From the NCBI GenBank assembly GCA_050084985.1, contig JBITNC010000001.1:165850001-165914000 (forward strand): a DNA stretch of 64,000 bases. The letters are read 5' to 3'. The stretch's first letter is position 1. Every line of letters starts with the position of its first letter. Below the pieces are notes generated by a model. That model was not told the DNA's origin. It saw only the letters and a program-made list of their open reading frames with translations, and made no database searches. The position numbers and the translations under genes were made by a program. This document shows, piece after piece, positions 11,166 to 22,461 of this stretch. Origin of the DNA: Nageia nagi (lineage: Eukaryota; Pinophyta).

Positions 11166-12060
11166 CAACATAAGTTTATATAAATAGTAACATTATCATG
11201 ATAATGTAATAAGGATATTTACCATAAGCACTTTAACATCTCAATACCAATAAATAGATCCACCACAACAATACTAATGTTAACAACAAATGCATATAAT
11301 ATTTTCATGAAATGCATGTAGCAACAATATTATACATTCTTCTCTCCCCATGTTCTTCTTCAGAGATAAATGTAAGATTTTTATAGCATTACTGCAGGGA
11401 CCATATATTTAACAACAACACTCACCCAACCAACAATAATAGTATTATTTAGTACTTGCAACTACCTTTTTCCTTTAATACTAATGACATATGGATTTTG
11501 CAAACTATCCCTAAGTACATATATTTTATTCTCATACTACTTTGAAATCAAAAGCATACATTGATAACAACATAATAGGAACTTTAATCTTTACAACACT
11601 TTCTTCTCTTTGTGTAAATTAGCTTTTATCTTATCATAATTAAAGTGCAACTATAGTAACATCATAATCACACCTTCTTGTTGCAATAATAATACATATA
11701 ACATCTTATGTGAAAACAACCATCAACAATAGTAAAAGATATATAAGTGGTACAATTACTATCATTTCATTAGACATCAATAATATTGTCCAACAATATT
11801 ATTAAACACTCAACTATAACAACTATAATGATCAACAACATATACTTATTGCTTTACTTACCATCATCTATCATCATCAATGGGTAAATGATAACTCCAT
11901 ATGGATATGTCTCAATAATAACATGAATGCTTGCAATAGCAACACTAACAAGTGAGTAGCACAATCACTAATAAATATTTTTACAATAAATATAAGTAGC
12001 AACAAACAATAATGAAAATAGCTTTACACTTATTCATCCAATTAACATTATACAATTATG
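11166..12060. other. AAC/AAT-rich non-coding block inside copia family A
   Basis: About 900 bp rich in CAACAA, AACAATAAT and ACATCAT strings, with no recognisable pol motif in any frame. It lies between two copies of the pol end. I see no LTR or other boundary that would mark it as a separate insertion. Confidence 0.5.
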
Positions 12061-12079
12061 TTTAAGTAACTCATGAAAG

Positions 12080-12250
12080 CATTTTACTCCCCCTTACTTC
12101 TTTCTCACCATCCTTAAAAAACTTTTATACTATACATGTAGGAGCATTACAATTTTTATTGAAATTTCTCCCCCTAAGGATGTGCTACCATTGAGAATAT
12201 TAATGGTATGGAAGTGTAATCACTCCCAACTTTTGATTCCACTTTTCAAT
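12080..12250 (-). pseudogene. Second copy of copia pol end with polypurine-like tract
   Basis: The string GGATGTGCTACCA followed by GGAAGTGTARTNACTCCCAACTT occurs at 12179 and again at 11029, about 1150 bp apart. A purine-rich tract (minus strand AAGTAAGGGGGAG, 12087-12106) lies beside this copy. The pol end and its downstream region therefore seem to have been duplicated inside the element. Confidence 0.6.
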
Positions 12251-12599
12251 TGCATTCAACAATCTAAGGAGGCAATTCTCCTATATTGCGTTCTTTCTCC
12301 AAACCTTCTTGTTCCTCAATTTGAATCTATTATTTGTCTTCTCTTCTTTAGTATTTTGGGTATTTTTCATTGAAGTTTTTCTTGTTTTCATTCTTGATGG
12401 AAGACTATTCTTCATTATTTGATGTATATGGTGATTTGTTTCTTGTCTCTATTACATTCTTTATGACTGATGGAATCTATTATCCTACCATCCATTATAT
12501 GCAAACGTATTTCTACAAAATCTCAATATGTACCCATGATTATTACATTTAAAATATATTACATTATAGTCAATCAAATGATCAAAATCATATGTATGA

Positions 12600-13988
12600 G
12601 CATAACTCTTTGTTATTATATCTAGTTCATAATTAGCCACCTTATGACTAAAGTTGTTATAGCTATAACATTCACATTATCATCTTGCATAGATGTAAAT
12701 GAGATTTATTTTACAAAGTTTCTATGTATGACATTTTTCCTACAATTGATTTCCTTGTGTCCATATTGATTGTAGCCATAACAATAATCATAAAAAGCAT
12801 TGCTATAAATAGTATGTGGAGGATAAGACCTATTTTGGTGGTGCTAACTTACTAAAGGTCTTATTTGAGATCTTCTTTGATATAGCAACCAACTTGTTTT
12901 ATGTGTTGTTGTATTGCAATCGTTCTTTGATATTTTATCTAATGTGCTGCTCTAGTGGTTTTATCTTTATCTCTTCTCCTCTCATTATCCTCTCTTCTGT
13001 ATTTCAACTGATTATTTTCCTTATTGTGCTCTACTTATTTGTTTTTTATAAGAATATTTAGTGATTCAACTTCATACTTTTTTTTTCGTTACTCCCACAA
13101 CACTAAAAATTTTCTTCTCTACATCTTTGGAGGATGAAGGTTGTTTTGCATCATATCCAAGATAGAATGTTATCTTGGGGTCTCTTTATTGTCTTAACAT
13201 ATCATCCAACAACTCAAAGCTCTTATAAAACTTAAGGCTTATACTTAAATTGATATTTGCCTCTTCTAATTATTTTCTCAATGACATAATTTCCTCTTCA
13301 AGTTTGTAGTCGATAACATCTCTTTCATTGATTTGCAATTTTCTCAATCCTTCTTGATTCTTTAACCTGCAATTTTAAATCACCAATAACTTTGTTGGTT
13401 TCCTCCTCATTTTGTTACATGCATCCATGTGTGATTTCAAATCTTCTTCCATATTTTGAGTTACCTCAAGTTATTTATGTAGGTTACTAAGATCTTCTTT
13501 AGTTTTGCTACATGTTTTAGCATATTTATAAGCTTGTGATTTTAGAACTTCTTTTATCCTTTTAACTTTTTGAATTTATATGCAAAGATTTTCAAATTGA
13601 TCATTGTATTCTTTAAACTTCTTGGATAGTATTTTATTTTTTCTTCTTTCTTTTTCCAAGTCTTCTAAGGTAGCTATGAGTTCTCCTTCAAGATTAATAA
13701 CTTCTTCTATCACTTCATCTTTAGAATATTGCATATCAACAACTACTTCTATCACTTCATCTTTAGAATCTTACATATTTTTAGACATATTTTCTTTGTA
13801 TTCTATACATAATATTTCACATGGTTCTTCATCTAAATCTATAATTCTTTTTATCTCTGTAATCATGGATAATACTTCTTCTTTAGATTTTTCTAACTAT
13901 ACTTGATCAAACTTAGGTTCCTTATTAGATCCTTTCCTTTTTCCAATTGTTTACTAATACAAGATCTCCCCAAGATGGTAAAACTCAT
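12600..13988 (-). pseudogene. Copia gag remnant with zinc knuckle and coiled coil
   Basis: A plausible start (MSFTILGRSC) lies at 13988, 12 bp inside the primer binding site edge. Around 13690-13600 the minus strand reads ELIATLEDLEKERRKNKIL, a charged helical stretch that matches ELIVSLDDLDNERRKCK in the plus-strand copia at about 30770. Near 12790-12730 it reads FYDYCYGYNQYGHKEINC, a CCHC zinc knuckle whose second cysteine has become tyrosine. Frames change several times between these points. Confidence 0.72.
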
Positions 13989-13999
13989 ATTTAAGGCAT

Positions 14000-14016
14000 A
14001 TGGATCTAATACCAAT
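14000..14016 (-). other. Primer binding site, initiator-Met tRNA type
   Basis: Minus-strand ATTGGTATTAGATCCA directly after the LTR end CTAACA. The standard plant form is TGGTATCAGAGC; one change in TGGTATYAGA and a T for G near the end are seen. Confidence 0.82.
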
Positions 14017-16425
14017 TGTTAGTCACATAATGACACTAAGACAAGGGTGAATTAGTGTGTTATACTTTAAAGCCTCAAATACTCAACTTATAAAATAAAG
14101 CAATTCAAAACTAAGAATAAATAAACCAAGTACTTAAAGATAGAATCATACAATATAATATGTAATGAGGTTCACCAATTTGGCTACATCCTCTAATAAT
14201 ATTGCTTGGATCATGGTCCAAATACAACCATTGCAAAGCACCAACTTTACAATTATTTACTAACACCAACTAGAAAGAAACCAACCCCTAAAATTTATTA
14301 GCATCAACTAAAAGGAGCATCAACTCTTGATTTAACAACACCCATTGGAAGGAGCACCAACCCTTATCCTAAGAAACCACTTGGTCTTCAAAGTTTGATA
14401 AAAAATTTACATAGAAAAATACCTTCACTAAAATTAGTATGATCTCTAGTTTGTAGCTCTTCTCTTCCCTTTTTCTCTGCAGCTTACTAATATTCATTCC
14501 ATTGCACTACCATATGCAATTTGATATTTGTAATTACTAATCTAGATTATTCTTTTCAAATTTATAATTAATCTCTCTCAATTTATACCTTAACATGTAG
14601 TTTACAATCTAGGTTTTCTTCTTTTCACCTCAATATTCAACAACCTACAATTTATCCTATTTTAGCTTCACCTCAACATATAACATTCTTAAAATGTGGG
14701 TTTTCTCAACTATACATATCAACTTGTAACATTATTTAATCTGGGATGTTTGCTATTAAATCTTACCTCTAATATTACCATTTGAACTCTAGTTTGATCT
14801 TATACAATGAGATTCTCTTCACCTTATTTTTCTACAACTAGGCTCTCTTCACCTCAATGTTATACTACACTCACTCTATCTCCATACTTATCTTAATTTG
14901 TAACACTATATAATCTTGGTTATCTATTCTTCATCTTAAGGCATTATCTCCCATGCTTTCCAGCGTCACATCCACAATAGCCTCAACACATACACATTTC
15001 ATGCATTTATTTTTATTTTTATTTTCGCAATCTCTTTCTATTTTTCATGCACACCTTTTTATTCACTTTTTTTAATTATATTCTATTTTTTTTATGATAA
15101 GTATTTTTCTCTCCACACTCAATTAACTAAAATAATATTTTATGCATTATCTCTTTCAATTTAGTCTTTTGCTTTTGTACTACAGTGAACCACTTTTGTT
15201 ATGCATGAAATATAACTTGGGTTTTTTCATTCTTGGCAATTTTTCTCATTCAAATCCTTTTTTACTTCTTCTCACATACTTAATATCTATGCATATTTCC
15301 CCAAAATTCATTTGGAAAAGTACTATTTAAAATTCTAAGTATAAGTATCTTTTTCTCAATTTTTCTAATAGTCAAAACATGCTTAGATGACCTTTTTGGA
15401 GTTATCATAATTTATGCCTTGTAACTCCAATGACTACTAAATTGTATCCATGTATTATTGGTTGTATTAACTATATTTGGTTTGATTTTTAGTTATTAAG
15501 TATTTAGAAATTGCTCCCAACATCATTGCAAAGTTTTGTTCTAACATAAATTTTTCACTAAAATTTCTAGCAATAAAAAACTATGAAACTATCATTTTCT
15601 TATCCCTATAACTTCTAGATTACTTATTCATATGACCTCAAATTTGGATCATGTGTTATATCTAATATGAAGTAAAATTGGTCTAAATTTGGTACCTTAA
15701 CTCACTTTGGATCATTTCTTATAGATCTATTAATATTTCTTATAACACATATTTACACTATTTAATAGCTCTAAAAATGACTTAAGGCATGAATATTGAG
15801 TAAGCTCTAGAAAGGATGCTCCAAAATGATTGAGTTACATAAAAAATGGTTCAAAATGAATGAGCTATATAATGATGATTTTGATCAAAAATAGAGAGCT
15901 ATTGAATAATAATTTCCATTAGAAACTATAAGAGCTCTAGAAATTGTGAAAACTTTAGAAAATGTGAGAGCTTTAGAAACTTTGAGAGCTCCATAAACTG
16001 TGAGAGCTTCAAAAATTGTGAGAGCTTCAAGAACTATGAGATCTCCAAAAAATGTTAGAGTTTTAGAAAATATGAGAGATTCAAAAACTGTGAGAGCTTC
16101 AAAGATTGTGAGAACTCCAAAAAATGTGAAAGCTTCAAAAACTATGAGAGCTTCAAAAACTAGAAAGATTGCAGTCTAGAAAGAATGAAATATTCATGAA
16201 TTTTTATCTACAACTTGGATTAAATTGCTTCAAAAGTAAAATTATATTTCTATTCATGTTCCAAAACTAGAGAGAAGAGAGGAATTTGTTCATGCTATAA
16301 TAATATACCTAATTTTGTTGTAATTTATATGATACTCATTTTTGGCTTGTGTTGAAAACAATGATAAAATATTTTGACAAGTTAACAATAGTGAAAAAAT
16401 ATTCTAGGAGCTCATTTACTCAACA
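14017..16425 (-). repeat. 5' LTR of copia family A
   Basis: It starts TGTTGAGTAAATG on the minus strand (16425) and ends GACTAACA (14017). It is about 250 bp longer than the left LTR; part of the excess lies in the array at 15910-16170. It is clearly diverged from the left copy throughout. Confidence 0.87.
15910..16170 (-). repeat. LTR minisatellite, expanded copy
   Basis: About fourteen imperfect units of the AAACTGTGAGAGCTTCAA type, including variants with AGAGCTCC and AGAGCTTTAG. It is the counterpart of 10390-10545 and differs in copy number between the two LTRs of the same element. Confidence 0.8.
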
Positions 16426-16430
16426 CTCAT

Positions 16431-17161
16431 CTCATGGATATAAAGTATCCCTAAGATAAAATTATAGGAGGGCTTCCCATTTATGACATGGAATAAGGAT
16501 TGAATTATTCTTTATCCTAATTGGATTGGAAGAGAGACAATGCTAAGTGCTCTTTTAGGCACATTATCAAAACCTCTTATGCAAAGGGTGGGTTCATCCA
16601 AGGTAAAATTTAAGAGACCACCCAATAAACTACTTTATAAAATTGTGGCTATGTGAAAACTTGCATTATAGCAAATTGGCTATATTTGAAAAATGTTGCT
16701 AGTTTTGTTGGCTATATATTTTTAATAAACATGAAAATTTTTGAATTGATAATTATACATTTTTTAAAATCATGAAAATTTGTAAATTGATGGCAATTTT
16801 TAAAACTAACTTTATAGAATGTAAATTAGTTATTGAAATTTTTATACAATAATGTAAAAAATATATTTTGATAAGGTTATTGCATATATATGTTCCACAC
16901 ATTGATAATAAGTATATACATACTTAATTTATTTTAAAAAGGATTAGAACTAAGTTTGTAATTCAACTATAAATAGTTCATCAATGCTATAATTTTTATT
17001 TAAATTTGATAATAGCAAGGATCGAGGAGGTGGCAGCCCCTTGCAAGGGAAACTTTTTAAAAAATAGCATTGGTTTCCTTATAATTTTCATAAGGAATAT
17101 TAATTTTTTCTAAAAATAATCATATAAATTTATTTCAAAAATTCACACATAGAAGATCTCT
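16431..17161. other. Gene-free flank of copia family A
   Basis: No recognised protein motif or terminal repeat. It could be the continuation of the Tat-type fragment at 6470-8627, into which the copia element may have inserted, but I could not match it to a Tat domain. Confidence 0.4.
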
Positions 17162-17335
17162 AGCCATGTCGAATATTTTGACATAGCTTGAGCCCTATCG
17201 AATGTTTCGACATGGCTTAATCCTTGTTGAATGCTTTGACATGGCTTCATCCTTGTCAAATGTTTCAACATGGCTCGATCCTTGTTGAATGTTTCTCCAT
17301 GGCTCTAGCCCTATCAAAAGTTTCAATATATCTTG
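17162..17335. repeat. 29-bp minisatellite, six units
   Basis: Six contiguous units of exactly 29 bp beginning at 17162, 17191, 17220, 17249, 17278 and 17307. The core is ATCGAATGTTTCGACATGGCT. In the second unit TCGAA-TGT-TTCGA is a perfect inverted repeat; other units carry C-to-T changes that break the symmetry. Confidence 0.9.
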
Positions 17336-17950
17336 ACTTCAAATAAAGTAAGAAAATAATCATGATATTTAAAAATTAAAAAAGAAAAAAAAATTCTAAA
17401 GGGAATACCTTGTGGATGTATCACTATTATCAAACATACCATTTAGATTTTATGGATTTGTAGCTAAATACATGTTATTTGATAATTGAATAAACTAAGA
17501 AACTTTGCTCAAATTTAATTACACAAGTTGTATATTTTCAAATGTGGTATCCAAAATCTATCATAATTAGTTTATATATCAAGGTTATTTAGTCAAAATA
17601 AATGACACTCTTTATAATTTTAAGGCTACATGGGCCAAAATATATTTAGTTTTTATGACTATAATATAAATTAATCTAATATTAAATATAATAGAATCTT
17701 AGCCTAAGTTATATAAAACATGCTTTTTGCATTATGCTCTCCCTCTCTTGCTTTGGAAAATTAGTGTGCATACTCTATTATTAATTTATACACTCTTACA
17801 ATATAAAATTCATTTAAGAGAATGTATGTGATGGTATTATCTATATTTTTATATTATTTCACATGCATGCTTCATTTAATAGTTATTTTCTTACATATAG
17901 GTTTGCATTAACATTTTGTTGTGAGCTTGTGTGTAGATTTGACGTACATG
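17336..17950. other. AT-rich stretch without recognised features
   Basis: No coding motif or repeat boundary that I can support. It lies between the minisatellite and the large direct repeat. Confidence 0.4.
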
Positions 17951-19162
17951 TGATATTTCAATTCTTATGATCACATCATTTTTTATAAGATATATTTCTA
18001 ATTTTATTTGCTTCAATTTTGTTCAAAGAAGTAATAATGTAATAAAATATACTTTTAGGTGCTAACTAATACATTCAAACCCATGTTATGAGATATCCAT
18101 AATTCTTGATCCTAAATGCCTCCTAGGTCTATAGTCTTGATCAAAAGGCAACTAATGATGGATGAATGATGAAGCCCAAATCAATATTATAGCTAACATC
18201 ACTTTGGAATTTAGAAGTTCCCAACTTCTAATGGATCTTGAACATACAAAACTTAAAATAACTCAAGTGCTAGCAAACCATAAAGATGGGGAATCTTCAA
18301 TTGATGACATCATCTTGAAATGTAAAAGGCCTTGATTCCAATTGCTCTTAAACCTAAATTTCTTAAGAATTATTGAGTGTTGGAACAAATATCACCTAAA
18401 TATGGCTTGATACATAGCTCTCAGACATGAATAGATACATAGTCCTCAAAAACCTGATGCAAAATATTCAAAAGGAAATTTAGAGTATGGGTAGGACTAA
18501 TGGATACCTAAGGTAATTCAACCATGTCAAACACATTAAAATTCTTATATGATGCCTTGTTATGCATTAAAAATAACCCCTAATTACTCATACCATCTAG
18601 AAAAGTACCATACATATTAACATGAACTTAGAGAACAAATCCCCAAAATTAACCAAATCTACATAAGAACAACTAGCCAAAGCTATAAAATATGTGCAAG
18701 TACTTTGAAAAGGTATGCTTGATTAGAGGATATTGAAGACATTGAAATTTCTTGAAGGATTCTAGAAAAAATGTATTAGGATAGTTAATAGGTATTTCTT
18801 GAGTACCAAAAACCTATAATCCATATGTATAATTTTGTAATAGTTAATATGATGTTTTCCTACATGGATGAGGTTGTTAGTTAGTTAGTTGTTATCATTA
18901 TTGTATGTATGGATACTAATAAGGAATCCTTGGTGAAGGATAGGATTTCCTTAAGAGAAAGGTAGGTAAAATATATTCAATAAATTGGTTGATTGATCAC
19001 TTGCTCTTTTTATCATGGGGCTTATTGAAAATTGACTAGTTATGTAACACTTCCTTGCTCTTCCTTGTGTTGTGATATTTAGACTATGTATTATGATTGT
19101 TGTGTATAGGATTCATGTAAAATTGAAGCTATTAAGTTTAATTTTACTATATTTTGACTATT
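17951..19162 (+). repeat. Large direct repeat, left copy, part 1 (possible LTR)
   Basis: It aligns with 23690-about 25075. Shared strings include AAAGAAGTAATAATGTAATAAA, TTCTTGATCCTAAAT, TCTTGATCAAAAGG, GAATAGATACATAGTCCT and TTGGTTGATTGATCA. The copy is interrupted at 19163 by the chromovirus derivative and resumes at 22462. The repeat starts TG and ends CA, and the right copy is preceded by a purine tract, so an LTR pair in plus orientation is possible. No TSD was found. Not recognised as a known family. Confidence 0.7.
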
Positions 19163-19647
19163 TGATGTGAATTCAGCTGTAAAAGGAAAACAGAAATTGA
19201 AATCCAGTCACAGAACATACAGAAGAAATCCAGACCAAAATGCTCTTCTTATTCCTGAATCCACATACTCTCCAAGAGAATACAATGCCCTTTAAATAGC
19301 CACAAAAAAAACAAAAAACAAAAATGAGTCAGATTGCACCCAAAATTTGCATGCGCATCCCTCTTACACTAATTAAGCAGTATCTAAAATATCCACCCTT
19401 AACTAGAAGAAAAACAAGAGTTACTAAAGGCGCAACATGCAAAAAAGCCTAAAAATCAGGAGTGCTCTTAAAAAAGCCTATTTTTCAGGCCTTAGATGAA
19501 TGAATCAGGCCTTAAAAATATCATTTTTTGGGTATGGCAGTTCTAGTGAACTGCCATAATTGGAAATTCGTCATGAAGCCACAGTTTAAATTTCGAAGCA
19601 AAACGACCTCCGGATCAAAAGTTACGGCCCCGGCAACGCATGCATCA
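19163..19647 (-). repeat. 3' LTR of the chromovirus derivative
   Basis: 485 bp. On the minus strand it starts TGATG (19647) and ends CATCA (19163), a perfect 5-bp terminal inverted repeat. A TATA-like element (TATTTAAA, minus) lies near 19291-19298. Confidence 0.9.
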
Positions 19648-19658
19648 TTCTCCTCGGG
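19648..19658 (-). other. Polypurine tract of the chromovirus derivative
   Basis: Minus-strand CCCGAGGAGAA directly before the LTR start TGATG. It is short but placed as expected. Confidence 0.7.
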
Positions 19659-19858
19659 TGAAAAGAACTCAGCTCCTGCGAGTTCAACTGAGTGAAATTC
19701 CTGAAGCTTTTGGTTATCAAGCTTCTGTAACTCGGACTCTGGAACCCAAGTATTAGATGAGGGTGGTAGGCCTTCCCATTGAACCAAATATCTGTTGTAG
19801 TTTCCATGCCGAGTAGTGGTAACCCTCTTATCAAGGATACGGGCTACGCAATCTTTTT
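19648..19858 (-). pseudogene. Chromodomain, shifted out of the main frame
   Basis: Minus-strand frame reading CVARILDKRVTTTRHGNYNR then YLVQWEGLPPSSNTWVPE and ELQKL (about 19855-19715). This is a typical plant chromovirus chromodomain with the aromatic Y...W...W residues that bind methylated histone tails. Chromodomains guide integrase to heterochromatin. It is in a different frame from the long gag-protease frame. The shift falls in an A/G-rich run near 19850-19868, where the main frame reads KKRKRLRSPYP and stops. A -1 or +1 slip at that run, or one lost base, would join the two. The frame continues into the LTR and stops at 19521. Confidence 0.85.
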
Positions 19859-21969
19859 CTCTTCTTGGGAATCTGTTGAACCCAATCCACTGTATCTTGA
19901 AAGTCAGCATCCTCCAGATTACCAAAATACTGAAATAAATCAGAAACATTAAAAACTGGGGAGATATCAAAATCATCAGACAATTCAACTCTATAAACAT
20001 TATTATTGATTTTCTTCAGAATCTTGCATGGACCAATCTTCTTAAGCTTCAGTTTATTATATGTCCTTGTAGGAAATCGCTCCTTTCGAAGATGGACCAT
20101 GACCAAATCACCTTCTGTAAACACTTTCACCTGCCGATGTGCATCCGCGGTTGTCTTATACTGAGCACTACTATGTTGTAATGGGGCTTTCACTGATTCT
20201 TGCACGTCGTGTATATGCTCAGCAAAGGCTTCGGCCGCATCACTAACCTGTTCGCCCTTATTTTCGGCAAGAAACTCCTTTGTTGCCAATAAGCTCTCAC
20301 TCGGTCCCCCCTCCTTCATGGGTAACAAAACTATCTTGACGCCATCCTTCCAGAATGTGTGAGTATTCTTTTTCCCATTATGTTCTGAATCTCTATCATA
20401 CTGCCATGGCCTTCCTAACAGAATATGACATGCATCCATCGGAATCACATCACACCATACAGTATCCTTGTACGCCTTCCCAATGGAAAAACTTACTAAA
20501 CACCTCTTATCAACAAGCACTGTATTTTTTTCCTTAATCCAGGAAACACGATAAGGGGTCGGATGGGCTTCACATGTTAACTGTAACTTATCCACCATAA
20601 CATCAGAGACCAAATTTTCACAACTCCCTCCATCAATGACCACGTTACACACCTTTCCTCCTGAAGTGCATCTCGTGCGGAAAATGGTTTTACGCAACCA
20701 AGAGTCCTCCTTATCCCCTTCTAGCATGCTTAATTTCTCAGGGACAGCAAGGGTCCTTCTTATCATGAGGGTTTCACCCGTGTCTGCAGCAACTTCAGTC
20801 TCAGCCTCCACCTCTTCTTCTTCTTCAACTAATGCGACCCTAGCTGGACCCCTCTCCTCTGCATCATACTGAGGACATTCAGATGCTTTATGCCCTTCTT
20901 CTCCACATCTATAATAGATGAATGGTTTCCCTGGTCCACGTCTGACCCTTCCACCGTTACCTCTTCCTCTTGGATATCCTCTTCCCCCTTGGAGGGTGTC
21001 TTGGCTCTGTCCTGTCTGATCCTCATTTTTCCCAATCACCGAAGATTCACCCCTTACGAAGTTAGATCCACCTCGCCCTCTATTTGAAGAGGGTGTCAAC
21101 CCATTCTTTCCCCCTCTGCTATGTCTCGTAAGCTTCTCCTCAACCTTCAAAGCCATCTGATATGCATCCTCTACAGTAAGAGTGCGATGCATACTTATCT
21201 CATCCTGGATAGAATAGCTGAGACCATTCACATACCTTGCAGCTCTCTGCTGGTCTGTCTCCTCATGCTTTACCCGAATGGATAATTTGTAGAACTCATT
21301 GGTGTAATCTTCGATGCTTTGGTCTCTCTGTCGAAGGTTCTGGAACCTCCGAAATAAGGTCTGGGAATAGTCAATAGGAATAAACTTTTCTTCTAATTTT
21401 TTTTTCATCTTGGCCCAAGCTCTGATCTTCTCTTTTCCCTTCTGCTGTCGAGATTTTTGTAAATGATCCCACCAGATCAATGCATGTCCCTTCAATTTCG
21501 TGCATGCAAGCTTCACCTTCTTATCCTCTGCAAGGTTTCTCCATTCAAAATACTTCTCTAGGCTATTAACCCAATCAATCAACTCTTCTGGTTTCAACCC
21601 ACCAGCATACTCAGGAATGTCAATCTTAATCCCATCTTGATTTCCTTTCAGTCCCTCCAAGGCTTGGATTAATCGATTTTCAAAGCCTTGCCCAGCTTCT
21701 TTTGGGCGCATCGATTCTCCTTCCTCCTCAACGCCAGAGTCCTCTCCCCCAAACAGGCTCTCACTATCAGATCCTGGATGCGGGTATGCATGGGGTATCC
21801 TCCCCCCCATGCGATTAATTGCACCAATCAATCAGGCAACTTCGGCGTGTAGGTCCTCAATCTGCCAATTCATATGGGCATACGCATCAGCTACACCTCT
21901 GTCGATACCTCTACCGACTCCTCGGCCGATGCCCCTACCGACACCTCTACCTTGTCTCCTAGGCGGCAT
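19831..21969 (-). CDS. Gag-protease-integrase-tail fusion of a chromovirus derivative
   Basis: Open for 666 codons from 21831 to 19831. Numbering from 21831: a gag domain lies at about residues 70-240 (IDIPEYAGGLKPEELIDW, WWDHLQK, FRRFQNLRQRDQSIEDY); an Arg/Gly-rich stretch at 240-300; then zinc knuckle YRCGEEGHKASEC near 307-320, whose first cysteine is tyrosine. A retropepsin-like domain follows with active site VVIDGGSCENLVS near 400 and LLGRPWQYDRD near 475. At about residue 517 the sequence passes straight to the integrase tail (VFTEGDLVMVHLRKERFP, YNKLKLKKIGPCKI, then a DISPVFNVSDLFQY end). RT, RNase H and the DDE core are lost by an in-frame deletion. A better start is MPPRRQGRGVGRG at 21969, in the same frame 46 codons upstream, but a TGA at 21834-21832 (probably from CGA) separates the two. 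No ATG occurs at 21831. Codon 19831 is followed by the frameshifted chromodomain. Confidence 0.88.
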
Positions 21970-21978
21970 CTTTTCCTT

Positions 21979-21991
21979 GGCTCTGGTACCA
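21979..21991 (-). other. Primer binding site, initiator-Met tRNA type
   Basis: Minus-strand TGGTACCAGAGCC, two bases from the LTR end at 21994. It differs from the usual TGGTATCAGAGCC by one base. Confidence 0.88.
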
Positions 21992-21993
21992 AA

Positions 21994-22455
21994 TGATGTG
22001 AATTCAGCTGTAAAAGGAAAACAGAAATTGAAATCCAGTCACAGAACATACAGAAGAAATCCAGACCAAAATGCTCTTCTTATTCCTGAATCCACATACT
22101 CTCCAAGAGAATACAATGCCCTTTAAATAGCCACAAAAAAAACAAAAAAACCAAAATGAGTCAGATTGCGCCCAAAATTTGCATGCGCATCCCTCTTACA
22201 CTAATTAAGCAGTATCTAAAATATCCACCCTTAACTAGAAGAAAAACAAGAGTTACTAAAGGCGCAACATGCAAAAAAGCCTAAAAATCAGGAGTGCTCT
22301 TAAAAAAGCCTATTTTTCAGGCCTTAGACGAATGAATCAGGCCTTAAAAATATCATTTTTTGGGTATGGTAGTTCTAGCAAAATGCCATAACTGGAAATT
22401 CGTCACGAAGCCACAGTTTAAATTTCGAAGCAAAATGACCTCCGGATCAAAAGTT
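21994..22455 (-). repeat. 5' LTR of the chromovirus derivative, outer end lost
   Basis: Matches 19163-19623 with about a dozen differences, mostly C/T or G/A. The outermost 24 bp of the LTR (present at 19624-19647, including TGATG) are missing. In their place is TAAATA (22456-22461), followed by CTATT. Confidence 0.88.
22121..22130 (-). promoter_or_regulatory. TATA box in the chromovirus LTR
   Basis: Minus-strand CTATTTAAAG, about 325 bp from the outer LTR end. It is conserved in the other LTR (19291-19300). Confidence 0.5.
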
Positions 22456-22461
22456 TAAATA

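Larger units (their letters stand above)
8628..16425 (-). mobile_element. Ty1/copia element, SIRE-like, family A
   Basis: Minus-strand LTR element with TSD CTCAT at 8623-8627 and 16426-16430. Its LTRs are 2158 bp (left, 3') and 2409 bp (right, 5') and carry TGTT...AACA ends. The primer binding site matches initiator-Met tRNA and the polypurine tract fits the copia type. The 3.2-kb interior keeps a degraded gag and only the last part of pol, which appears twice. The large LTRs, the coiled-coil region after the gag domain and the AAAGGGAGA-type polypurine tract suggest the SIRE/Maximus lineage; the lineage is tentative. A second element of similar type in plus orientation lies at 29263. Confidence 0.87.
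19163..22461 (-). mobile_element. Chromovirus derivative with gag-protease-chromodomain, no RT
   Basis: A minus-strand Ty3/gypsy chromovirus copy with LTRs at 19163-19647 and 21994-22455. It has an initiator-Met-type primer binding site and a polypurine tract. A candidate TSD CTATT lies at 19158-19162 and 22462-22466. The interior is only 2.35 kb. It codes for gag, a zinc knuckle, a retropepsin-like protease, the integrase tail and a chromodomain. RT, RNase H and the integrase core are missing. The sequence is richer in G+C and CG than its surroundings, and the LTRs differ at only about a dozen sites, so it is the youngest insertion here. It sits inside a copy of a larger repeat. Confidence 0.9.

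Noticed and set aside
17162-17335. CRISPR-like regular array
   Set aside because: The 29-bp units are contiguous with no unique spacers, and the window is eukaryotic in character.
20829-21087. Several 60-80 codon frames on both strands across the gag frame
   Set aside because: They overlap the well-supported gag frame and carry no motif of their own.
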